Part shown: one piece after another, positions 56,777 to 64,000 of the stretch
Layout: each line of letters starts with the position of its first letter
Numbering within the stretch: the stretch's first letter is position 1
NCBI GenBank assembly: GCA_016788705.1
Contig: JAEUSQ010000018.1
Span: forward strand, 62,001-126,000
Direction: 5' to 3'
Origin: Bacteroidetes Order II. bacterium
Lineage (GTDB): Bacteria > Bacteroidota > Rhodothermia > Rhodothermales > UBA2364
DNA length: 64,000 bases
The notes under the pieces: model-generated
What the model was told of the DNA's origin: nothing
Database searches by the model: none
Seen by the model: only the letters and a program-made list of their open reading frames with translations
Position numbers and translations under genes: made by a program

Positions 56777-58588
56777 ATGATGCAGACAGCCCCAACCGCT
56801 GAACTTCTGAAAGGAGGAATGTTTTTAACCGTTTCTGGCGCTCCAGAGGAGGTTTTTATTCCGGAGGAAATCAACGAAGAACAACAGATGATCTTGCAGA
56901 TGACCAAAGATTTTTTGGAGCAAGAAGTGTTCCCCCAGCGGGAAAAGATCGAAAAGCAGGCTGAAGGAGTTACACCCGAATTGCTTAGGAAAATGGGAGA
57001 ACTTGGGTTATTGGGGGCACACATGCCCGAAATGTATGGTGGAACAGCCTTGGATACCAATACCAATACCTTGATAGCAGATGTAATGGGGCCTGCAGGC
57101 TCTTTCAGTGTTGCCTTAGCTGCCCATACAGGGATCGGGATGTTGCCCATTCTATATTTTGGCACCGATGTACAGAAAGAAAAATATTTACCTGGGTTAA
57201 TTTCTGGTGAACTAAAAGCCGCTTATTGTCTTACAGAACCAGCAAGTGGCTCGGATGCCTTGGCAGCCAAAACCCATGCTGTCTTAAGTGATGATGGTTC
57301 CCATTATATACTCAATGGCCAGAAAATGTGGATCACCAACTCCGGATTTGCAGATGTATTTATTGTATTTGCAAAAATAGATGGGGAGAAGTTTACCGGT
57401 TTTATTGTAGAAAAAGAATCTGCGGGGCTCACTTTGGGTGCGGAAGAAGACAAAATGGGGATCAAGGGGTCTTCTACACGTCAGGTATTTTTCGAGAATG
57501 TGGCGGTTGCTGTAGATCAAGTGCTGGGAGAAATTGGGAAAGGCCATCTAATCGCTTTTAATGTGCTCAATATCGGTCGGTATAAATTGGGCGTACTTTG
57601 CACGGGAGGTAGTAAAGGTGTCCTTACTGAAGCCACTCGTTATGCCAGTGAGCGTTTTCAGTTTGGGCAACCCATTGGTAATTTTGGTGCGATTCAGTAT
57701 AAGTTAGGTGAAATGGCCACACGAATTTTTGCCAGCGAGAGCGCCATTTACCGCGTCTCCAACCAAATGCACTTACAAAAAGAGGCCTCTGTTGCTTCGG
57801 GAAAATCATATACCGAAGCAATGTTGGACGCTGCAGAGGAATACGCCATCGAGTGCTCCATTCTTAAAATCTTGGGGTCAGAAGTCTTAGATTATTGCGT
57901 GGACGAAAATGTGCAAATACATGGTGGGATTGGCTTCAGTGAAGAATATCCTGCTGCAAGGGCATATCGCGATAGCCGGATTAACCGCATATTTGAGGGT
58001 ACGAATGAAATCAACCGCTTATTGATGGTGGATATGTTGCTTCGTCGTTTTATGAAAGGCGAAATAGATTTGTTAACCCCTATTTTTGAGGTACAAGACG
58101 AGGTGTTGTCGGGTCATTTGGGTACTAACCGCCCTAAAGAACGATATGCCGCAGCACAATTCCAGGTGGCCCAACTGAAGAAGGTATTTTTGCTTACCAT
58201 TGGTCATGCACTGACAGCACAGACAGAAGGCAAGTTGAATCTGAAAGAAGAGCAGGAAATCCTCATGAATCTCTCAGACATCATTACCGAAATATATACC
58301 ACAGAATCGGTTTTATTGAGGATTGAAAAATTGCATCAGATTAAGCCAGAGGAAAATTTCTCGGTCTATGAAGCCATGCTGGATTTGGTTTTATTGGAGG
58401 CATCCCGCAAATGCCGCAACTTGGCAACAGATGCCTTATCTGCTTTTGCTGAAGCAGGGTTGCTTGAGGACATTCTGGCTGGCATCGAAGGTTATACGCA
58501 AATGCCTGTGATCAATGTAAAGGCTGCACGTCGTCAGGTTGCAGACCAATTACGCAAACAAGGTGGTTGGTGTTTTGGGATTCGATAA
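56777..58588 (+). CDS. Acyl-CoA dehydrogenase
   Basis: A 603-aa FAD enzyme of beta-oxidation or branched-chain acyl-CoA metabolism, taken from the first of two consecutive ATGs at 56777. Landmarks are AAYCLTEPASGSDA, YILNGQKMWITNSGFADVF and the C-terminal IHGGIGFSEEYPAARAYRDSRINRIFEGTNEINRLL. The last of these holds the catalytic-base region. The C-terminal extension of about 150 residues is typical of the longer VLCAD-like or FadE-type bacterial members. Confidence 0.95.
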   Translation: MMQTAPTAELLKGGMFLTVSGAPEEVFIPEEINEEQQMILQMTKDFLEQEVFPQREKIEKQAEGVTPELLRKMGELGLLGAHMPEMYGGTALDTNTNTLIADVMGPAGSFSVALAAHTGIGMLPILYFGTDVQKEKYLPGLISGELKAAYCLTEPASGSDALAAKTHAVLSDDGSHYILNGQKMWITNSGFADVFIVFAKIDGEKFTGFIVEKESAGLTLGAEEDKMGIKGSSTRQVFFENVAVAVDQVLGEIGKGHLIAFNVLNIGRYKLGVLCTGGSKGVLTEATRYASERFQFGQPIGNFGAIQYKLGEMATRIFASESAIYRVSNQMHLQKEASVASGKSYTEAMLDAAEEYAIECSILKILGSEVLDYCVDENVQIHGGIGFSEEYPAARAYRDSRINRIFEGTNEINRLLMVDMLLRRFMKGEIDLLTPIFEVQDEVLSGHLGTNRPKERYAAAQFQVAQLKKVFLLTIGHALTAQTEGKLNLKEEQEILMNLSDIITEIYTTESVLLRIEKLHQIKPEENFSVYEAMLDLVLLEASRKCRNLATDALSAFAEAGLLEDILAGIEGYTQMPVINVKAARRQVADQLRKQGGWCFGIR

Positions 58589-58637
58589 CGAGGGCGTAAT
58601 AGCTGACATGGGTGTTAAGGGAAAATGGAAAAACTAC

Positions 58638-58676
58638 AGGGCGGTCAGGCTTTCAACGGACTTGCCCTTTTTCTTT
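58638..58676 (+). terminator. Terminator after the acyl-CoA dehydrogenase gene
   Basis: Stem AGGGC/GCCCT (58638-58642, 58664-58668) with an inner GTC/GAC pair is followed by TTTTCTTT. Confidence 0.55.
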
Positions 58677-58770
58677 AGACTACTTTTCTTGTCGTTTTTT
58701 TAATTCTTAACGTCGCGTTTGGGCGGAAAGGCGCTATTTTCTGACAAAAATAAGCCATTATTTTCCGAAT

Positions 58771-59763
58771 ATGAGACTACCTTTGCCAGATGTTGATGCC
58801 TTTTGTGAGGGCATTCTTTCGGGAAACCGAATGATTTTAAGTCGTGCGATTACCTTAATGGAAAGTACCTCGGCGGCTCATCAAGACTTGGGGCAGCGAG
58901 TATTGGAGCGGTGTGTTCCACATACAGGTAAGGGTATTCGGGTTGGTATTTCCGGGGTTCCGGGTGTTGGGAAAAGTACTTTTATCGAAGCTGTTGGATT
59001 GTATGTGGCGTCTCGCGGTCATCGAGTAGCTGTTTTGGCCATAGACCCACGTAGTGAAAAAACACGGGGGAGTATTTTGGGCGATAAGACCCGCATGGAA
59101 GCCTTATCGAATCATCCCAATGCGTTTATTAGGCCCACTTCTTCTGGTGGGGCATTGGGTGGAGTAGCGCCCAAAACCCGTGAAGTGATGTTATTGTGCG
59201 AGGCGGCTGGTTTCGATGTGGTTTTCGTGGAAACCGTCGGGGTCGGACAATCCGAGACACAGGTTGCATCTATGGTAGATTTTTTCCTGCTGCTGATGCT
59301 GGCTGGTGCAGGAGATGAGTTGCAAGGTATTAAAAGGGGGATTATGGAACTGGCGGATGGTGTTGTGATTAATAAAGCTGATGGAAGTAACAAAACGGCT
59401 GCAGAGGCGGCACGTATCTCCTACAAACGTGCACTCCATTTGTTCAGAGAAAACGATTCTGGCTGGTCCCCCAAAGTGAAAACATGTTCGGCTTTGGAAG
59501 GAACAGGAATTGATGAGGTTTGGGACATGATTCTTGCGCACCACGAATGTATGCAAAAAAACGGTTGGCTGGCTTTAAAACGAACCGAACAATCGGCCTT
59601 TTGGCTACATCAGATCGTCGAAAATGCGTTGAAAGGCCACTTTTATCACCATCCCGCCATTCGCGAAACTTTCCCAACATACGAACAAGCCGTAAAAGAA
59701 GGTAGAACGGTTCCGAGTGTTGCCGCCAATGCGCTCTTGCGCTGTTACCGAGAAAATCCGTGA
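58771..59763 (+). CDS. meaB: Methylmalonyl-CoA mutase-associated GTPase MeaB
   Basis: A 330-aa G3E-family P-loop GTPase. It contains the Walker A ISGVPGVGKSTF, AIDPRSEKTRGSILGDKTRM, RPTSSGGALGGVAPKTREVMLLCEAAGFDVVFVETVGVGQSE and the NKAD base-recognition motif. It chaperones cobalamin loading and protects methylmalonyl-CoA mutase. The mutase itself is not in the window, but the acyl-CoA dehydrogenase neighbour fits propionate/branched-chain catabolism. Confidence 0.95.
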   Translation: MRLPLPDVDAFCEGILSGNRMILSRAITLMESTSAAHQDLGQRVLERCVPHTGKGIRVGISGVPGVGKSTFIEAVGLYVASRGHRVAVLAIDPRSEKTRGSILGDKTRMEALSNHPNAFIRPTSSGGALGGVAPKTREVMLLCEAAGFDVVFVETVGVGQSETQVASMVDFFLLLMLAGAGDELQGIKRGIMELADGVVINKADGSNKTAAEAARISYKRALHLFRENDSGWSPKVKTCSALEGTGIDEVWDMILAHHECMQKNGWLALKRTEQSAFWLHQIVENALKGHFYHHPAIRETFPTYEQAVKEGRTVPSVAANALLRCYRENP

Positions 59764-59765
59764 TC

Positions 59766-60359
59766 CTACAATAGTTTTAGTTGGTGTGCCAGCCCGTATA
59801 AAGCAATCCCATAAGCAACTGAGACATTTAGAGATTGTTTTACACCAAACTGTGGGAGTTCGAGGGCAAAATCGCACTGGCACATGGCCGCATCGGAGAC
59901 CCCAAAAACTTCGTGGCCTACCACCAAAGCCATGGGAAATTCTTCTTGTTGTATGTCTTGAACCAAACGCGATACATTGGCAATTTCTAAAGCGGCAATA
60001 GTATAACTGCGTTCCCGTAGATTTTGCAAAACAAGAGACGTTTCAGAATGGTAGGACCAAGGAACCGTATCCTGTGCCCCTAAGGCCGTTTTCTGAATGT
60101 CTGGATGCGTATCTGGGGTGGCCGTTATTCCACAAAGGTACAGATGCTCTACGAGCAGGGCATCGGAGGTTCGGAAAATAGCGCCAACATTATGAACCGA
60201 TCGTATATTGTCTAAGACAGCCACGACTGGATGTCGCCGTAACGAAGAAATTTCGGACAAAGACGGCCTTGGAATTTCAGCATGGTTTAATTTGCGCAAT
60301 AAATTTGTCTCTTTGACGGGTTGGGGTTGAGCTTTAAGCCCTATTTTCTCTTTCATCAT
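59766..60359 (-). CDS. SpoU/TrmH-family RNA 2'-O-methyltransferase
   Basis: A 197-aa SPOUT methyltransferase. SPOUT motif 1 is VAVLDNIRSVHNVGAIFRTSDA, motif 2 is ALVVGHEVFGVSD, and motif 3 is LPQFGVKQSLNVSVAYGIALY. It modifies a ribose in tRNA or rRNA; which one cannot be told. It ends 2 bp from the convergent meaB stop. Confidence 0.93.
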   Translation of the reverse strand: MMKEKIGLKAQPQPVKETNLLRKLNHAEIPRPSLSEISSLRRHPVVAVLDNIRSVHNVGAIFRTSDALLVEHLYLCGITATPDTHPDIQKTALGAQDTVPWSYHSETSLVLQNLRERSYTIAALEIANVSRLVQDIQQEEFPMALVVGHEVFGVSDAAMCQCDFALELPQFGVKQSLNVSVAYGIALYGLAHQLKLL

Positions 60360-60373
60360 TAAAGTTAAAGCAA

Positions 60374-60982
60374 ATGAAAAAATACATACTTAGAAGAAGT
60401 AGCCTCCTGATGCTGTTCATCTGGTTAATCTCGCTGCCAGCTTGCCAGAATCTACAACAGTTGTCCAGCCTTAAACTGATGAAGTTTGACCTAGACCGGG
60501 TAAGTGATGTACGACTTGCTGGTATTGATGTACTTAACCTCAAGTCCGCACGCGATCTTGGTGCTTTAGACCTTTTGCGTGTCACACAAGCCATTGCAAG
60601 GCGTGATGTACCACTTTCTTTTAACCTGCATGTGGCTGCCGAGGCTCCTCAAAATTTACCCGTCACGGCAAAGCTCTCTACAATGGAGTGGACTCTTTTT
60701 CTACAAAACAAAGAAACTGTGTCAGGGCTTCTAAATCAGCCCATTTCGTTGCCTGCGGGCCAACGTGTGGACATTCCGGTCCAAATTAAGCTTAATGCCG
60801 TGGACTTTGTTGAAGGAAATGCCCAAAATCTTGTTGAACTTGTAAAAAACCTCATAGGGTCTGGAGATAATCCCGTAAACCTTAGACTCAGTGCCCGACC
60901 TACCATTCAGACCCCATTAGGGCCGTTTCGTTTTCCGAATGCCATAGACGTTGTAAGCAAGACCTATGGTTCCAATCCTTAA
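60374..60982 (+). CDS. LEA-type-2-like lipoprotein
   Basis: A 202-aa protein with a signal peptide and lipobox (LISLPAC, Cys near 24). The following beta-rich region (PLSFNLHVAAEAPQNLPVTAKLSTMEWTLFLQNK, LPAGQRVDIPVQIKL) resembles the LEA type 2/water-stress fold seen in Bacteroidota lipoproteins. Function is unknown. The upstream gap to the divergent methyltransferase is only 14 bp. Confidence 0.78.
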   Translation: MKKYILRRSSLLMLFIWLISLPACQNLQQLSSLKLMKFDLDRVSDVRLAGIDVLNLKSARDLGALDLLRVTQAIARRDVPLSFNLHVAAEAPQNLPVTAKLSTMEWTLFLQNKETVSGLLNQPISLPAGQRVDIPVQIKLNAVDFVEGNAQNLVELVKNLIGSGDNPVNLRLSARPTIQTPLGPFRFPNAIDVVSKTYGSNP

Positions 60983-61007
60983 AAGTGAAGAATTTAGGTA
61001 ATTATTT

Positions 61008-61037
61008 GCCTGCTCCTGATAAGAAGCAGGCTTTTTT
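61008..61037 (+). terminator. Terminator between the lipoprotein gene and cmk
   Basis: A 7-bp stem GCCTGCT/AGCAGGC (61008-61014, 61025-61031) is followed by six T. Confidence 0.85.
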
Positions 61038-61069
61038 GTATATTCTCAGGCTGTAAAAAATATGAAATC

Positions 61070-61744
61070 TTGATTATCGCCATTGATGGACCTGCAGGTT
61101 CCGGAAAAAGTACGACTGCAAAATTGGTTGCAAAAGCCTTGGGACTCCTTTATTTGGATACGGGTGCCATGTATCGGGCAATTGCGTATGCTTGTTTAGC
61201 GGCTGATTTGGACATAGAAGACGTGGCCTTTTCTACTTTTGTAGAGGAATTGGAGTTGGCTGTAACGCCAGCAGTTGACGAAATGCAGGTATGGGTTTCT
61301 GGTCAGAATGTGACGTCTAAGATACGAACACGGCAAGTGACCGGAATGGCAAGTAAAGTGGCTACACAGGCCATCGTCCGAAATAAATTGGTTGTCCTGC
61401 AACGCCAGACCGCACAGAAGCAGCTAATTCAGAACGGAGGAGTGGTTTTGGATGGACGAGATATTGGAACCGTGGTATTTCCAGAGGCGGATCTGAAGAT
61501 TTTTTTGACCGCAGACCCCAAAATTCGTGCAAAGCGGCGCGTTGCTGAGATGAATGCAAAAGGCATAGAGGCTGATTTTGAAGCGATACGATTAGAAATC
61601 GAGTCACGAGATGCGCAGGATAGCACGAGGGCAATGGCGCCGCTCCGAAAAGCAGAAGATGCCATTGTGTTAGACACCACAGCACTCGGTATTGATGAGC
61701 AAGTAAATCGGGTGATTGCGGAAGCAAAATTGAAAACAACTTAA
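61070..61744 (+). CDS. cmk: Cytidylate kinase
   Basis: A 224-aa CMP/dCMP kinase. The P-loop is AIDGPAGSGKSTTAKLVAKALG at the very start, followed by LYLDTGAMYRAIAY, LDGRDIGTVVFPEADLKIFLTADP and the late SRDAQDSTRAMAPLRKAEDAI. Homology requires the start at a TTG codon (61070). The only nearby ATG (61062) opens a three-residue frame ending in a TGA that overlaps this TTG. rpsA follows, a common bacterial pairing. Confidence 0.95.
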   Translation: MIIAIDGPAGSGKSTTAKLVAKALGLLYLDTGAMYRAIAYACLAADLDIEDVAFSTFVEELELAVTPAVDEMQVWVSGQNVTSKIRTRQVTGMASKVATQAIVRNKLVVLQRQTAQKQLIQNGGVVLDGRDIGTVVFPEADLKIFLTADPKIRAKRRVAEMNAKGIEADFEAIRLEIESRDAQDSTRAMAPLRKAEDAIVLDTTALGIDEQVNRVIAEAKLKTT

Positions 61745-61875
61745 TTCACTGTTTTATAAACCTTTAAACCCCGTATGTTGTCGTTCGGGATACGCACAAA
61801 CGGGAGCAATGTAGGAGAAGGGTGCCCAAGACTGTCTCGCCTGTAAAGGAAAGTCCTTGATGCCCGAAAGTTTTT

Positions 61876-63906
61876 ATGAGTGATGAACTAAACAATGTTC
61901 AACCTGCCGAAGCCGAAAGCGTGCAGGACGCCACAAACGAAGTAGTTGCAACAACGGATGACGCTGCGGTGGAATCTGCACCCGTTGCCGAAATGGTGGT
62001 GGAAGATGCACCCATAGCAGAAATCGTACCTGCTACAGAAGATACCGGATTGGCAGATGCCGCCAGTATGGACGAAGTCTTGCGTCCGGTTGCACCCAAG
62101 ACGGTAAAGAAAGGGTATTATGGCAAGCGAGAAGGACGGGTTTATAACCTTGACGAACTGAATGCTTTGGATGAGGAGAAGAGTGATGCAGACAGGGCCT
62201 TTTTGGAAATGCTCGCTCAATATGACCCGATCAAAGTGGACTTCACGGAAGGGGATATCCTGACCGGTAAAGTCGTCAGTATTGGCGAAAAAGACGTGGT
62301 AGTAGATATCGGTTTTAAATCGGACGGGGTGGTTTCCAAAAACGAATTTGATGGCCCAATTGCCATTGGAGACGATGTGGATGTTTTCCTCGAAAGACTC
62401 GAAGACCGTCAAGGCCAGCCTATGTTGTCACGTCGCCGTGCCACTGAATTGCGTCGTTGGCAACGGATTGACGAAGCCTTCAAGAATGATGAAGTGATCG
62501 AAGGTCTGATTATCCGCCGGATTAAAGGTGGTATGATTGTAGATCTCTTCGGAAAGGAAGCCTTTTTGCCCGGTTCACAAATTGATGTTCGCCCCGTTCG
62601 GGACTTCGATGCGTATCTTGACAAACGCATGGAATTCAAAATTGTGAAGTTGAACGAGCAAAATGGCAACGTGGTTGTGTCCCATAAGGCGCTTATTGAA
62701 AAAGACCTTGAAAACCAACGTTCGCGCATTCTAGATAAGATGGAACCAGGCCAGGTTCTGGAAGGAACCGTCAAAAACATTACCGACTTTGGTGTGTTTA
62801 TTGATCTTGGTGGTGTGGATGGCCTCCTGCATATTACCGACCTTTCATGGGGGCGGGTCTCGCACCCCAGTGAGGTCGTTGAATTAGATCAAAAGATTCA
62901 GGTGGTTGTGTTGGATTACGACAAAGACCGTCACCGTATCTCCCTTGGGATGAAGCAATTGCAAGCCCATCCGTGGGATCAGATTGCAGAGAACTTCAAA
63001 GAAAGCCAAGATGTGGAAGGAAAAGTGGTTTCGATCACTGATTATGGCGCATTTGTGGAATTAGATAAAGGGATTGAAGGATTGGTGCATATCAGCGAAA
63101 TGAGCTGGCGACAACACATCAAGCACCCCACCCAAATGGTCTCCTTAGGTGACGATGTAAAGGTTAAAATCCTAAGTATAGATTCCGAAAATAGAAAGAT
63201 TTCATTGGGAATGAAGCAACTCGAACCCGATCCTTGGACCGAGATTGAAGCGCGTTTCCCGGCTGGAACCGTTACCAAAGGGGTTGTACGCAACCTGACC
63301 AACTTCGGGGTATTTGTTGAAATTGAAGCAGGTGTAGATGGCTTGGTACACGTTTCTGACTTGTCTTGGACAAAGAAGATTCGTCATCCTGGAGAAGTGG
63401 TTAAAAAAGGAGATGAGATTGATGTGGTGGTCTTGGACATTGACCAACAAAACCGCCGCCTCTCTTTAGGACATAAGCAGGTCTCGACCGATCCGTGGAG
63501 CCAATTTGAAAATGCGTATGCCGTTGGAACGGATGTCGAAGTGAAAGTTGTTCGTTTTAATGAAAACGGGGTTATTGTAGAAATGCCACTCGATGTGGAA
63601 GCCTTTATTCCCGCCGGGCATTTGGCAAAACCTGCCAAGAATCCTGAAGAATCTTACAAACCGGGCGATCTGCTTACGGTGCGGGTGATTGAATTCAATA
63701 AAGCGGATAAGCGCATTATTTTAAGCGAAAAGGCCATCCTCCAAGCGGCCAAACAAGCGGAGAAAGAAGCACAGGATGCAGAAAAAGACAAAGAGAAGAG
63801 CCAAGAGCGTAAAGCATTGGAGGAGTATCAGGCAAATGCGGGCACCAGCGGCCCTGCTACCCTCGGTGAAATTGCGGGACTTGGTAACCTCAGGTTTGAT
63901 GATTGA
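61876..63906 (+). CDS. rpsA: 30S ribosomal protein S1
   Basis: A 676-aa mRNA-binding ribosomal protein with six S1/OB repeats. Clear examples are ILTGKVVSIGEKDVVVDIGF, LEGTVKNITDFGVFIDLGGVDGLLHITDLSW, VEGKVVSITDYGAFVELDKGIEGLVHISEMSW and TKGVVRNLTNFGVFVEIEAGVDGLVHVSDLSW. An acidic, alanine/valine-rich N-terminal extension of about 75 residues and a lysine/glutamate-rich C-terminal tail make it longer than the E. coli protein (557 aa), as in Bacteroidota-type S1. It lies 131 bp after cmk. Confidence 0.97.
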   Translation: MSDELNNVQPAEAESVQDATNEVVATTDDAAVESAPVAEMVVEDAPIAEIVPATEDTGLADAASMDEVLRPVAPKTVKKGYYGKREGRVYNLDELNALDEEKSDADRAFLEMLAQYDPIKVDFTEGDILTGKVVSIGEKDVVVDIGFKSDGVVSKNEFDGPIAIGDDVDVFLERLEDRQGQPMLSRRRATELRRWQRIDEAFKNDEVIEGLIIRRIKGGMIVDLFGKEAFLPGSQIDVRPVRDFDAYLDKRMEFKIVKLNEQNGNVVVSHKALIEKDLENQRSRILDKMEPGQVLEGTVKNITDFGVFIDLGGVDGLLHITDLSWGRVSHPSEVVELDQKIQVVVLDYDKDRHRISLGMKQLQAHPWDQIAENFKESQDVEGKVVSITDYGAFVELDKGIEGLVHISEMSWRQHIKHPTQMVSLGDDVKVKILSIDSENRKISLGMKQLEPDPWTEIEARFPAGTVTKGVVRNLTNFGVFVEIEAGVDGLVHVSDLSWTKKIRHPGEVVKKGDEIDVVVLDIDQQNRRLSLGHKQVSTDPWSQFENAYAVGTDVEVKVVRFNENGVIVEMPLDVEAFIPAGHLAKPAKNPEESYKPGDLLTVRVIEFNKADKRIILSEKAILQAAKQAEKEAQDAEKDKEKSQERKALEEYQANAGTSGPATLGEIAGLGNLRFDD

Positions 63907-63932
63907 TGTATGCTGAGTCTATGAGCTAATGA

Positions 63933-63965
63933 AGCAGCCCTCTTTCCGGGGCTGCTTTTTTTGTA
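63933..63965 (+). terminator. rpsA terminator
   Basis: An 8-bp stem AGCAGCCC/GGGCTGCT (63933-63940, 63949-63956) is followed by a run of T. Confidence 0.85.
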
Positions 63966-63981
63966 TCTTAGAGGAAAAAAG

Positions 63982-64000
63982 ATGAGAAACCCGCTTTACA
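63982..64000 (+). CDS. Possible start of a further gene, cut by the window edge
   Basis: An ATG at 63982 is preceded by a purine-rich GAGGAAAAAAG and opens a frame without a stop for the six codons visible. It is too short to identify. Confidence 0.2.

Noticed and set aside
1-64000. Self-targeting spacers against genes in this window
   Set aside because: I noticed none when reading, but an exhaustive comparison was not possible by eye; a spacer-versus-window alignment would settle it.

Overview
The window looks like a chromosomal segment of a Bacteroidota-lineage bacterium, possibly a Rhodothermia/Balneolia-type relative; the lineage is inferred. The supporting signs are a secreted protein with a type IX-type C-terminal sorting domain, a TonB-dependent outer-membrane receptor, several starts without a Shine-Dalgarno sequence, A/T-rich upstream regions and moderate GC. 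No rRNA, tRNA, insertion sequence or integrase was recognised.

Bases 1-12048 are the leader-side part of a very large CRISPR array. I count 186 repeats of 29 nt (the first is cut by the window edge) and 185 spacers of about 34-38 nt. The array continues beyond the left edge. Four arguments place crRNA transcription on the minus strand, away from the cas genes: the handle-like repeat end (ATTGAAAT), the co-directional cas genes, the leader-like gap at 12049-12254, and families of duplicated spacers that vary only at one end.

Bases 12255-22137 carry a complete type I system on the minus strand, transcribed in the order WYL regulator, cas6, cas5, cas3, cas8, cas7, cas4, (interruption), cas1, cas2, array. 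It is closest to subtype I-B, but the gene order is permuted and the large subunit is short and divergent. The interruption between cas4 and cas1 holds a plus-strand 158-aa protein of unknown function and a striking phased repeat. In the phased repeat, seven copies of a CTTATnATAAG-like palindrome alternate at 43 and 21 bp, giving a 64-bp unit. This iteron-like block is the most unexplained signal in the window.

Bases 22633-64000 are ordinary chromosome. They contain a TonB receptor, L-serine dehydratase, gltX, a heptaheme cytochrome with TPRs, a PfkB kinase, icd, secG, an ECF sigma/anti-sigma/DUF4097 operon, and murA-cmoA-cmoB. Further right are a carotenoid desaturase, a CoA-disulfide-reductase/rhodanese fusion, a glycosyltransferase, an HTH regulator, and a YbbR/DUF4230/membrane protein/histidine phosphatase operon. 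The right end carries a serine hydrolase, a metallophosphoesterase, a CAP-domain secreted protein, a DUF1287 lipoprotein, an acyl-CoA dehydrogenase, meaB, a SpoU methyltransferase, a lipoprotein, cmk and rpsA.

The cas proteins would work as one pathway. Cas1-Cas2-Cas4 acquire spacers at the leader end, Cas6 processes the long precursor, Cas5/Cas7/Cas8 form the surveillance complex and Cas3 degrades targets. The WYL protein is a plausible ligand-responsive regulator of the operon.
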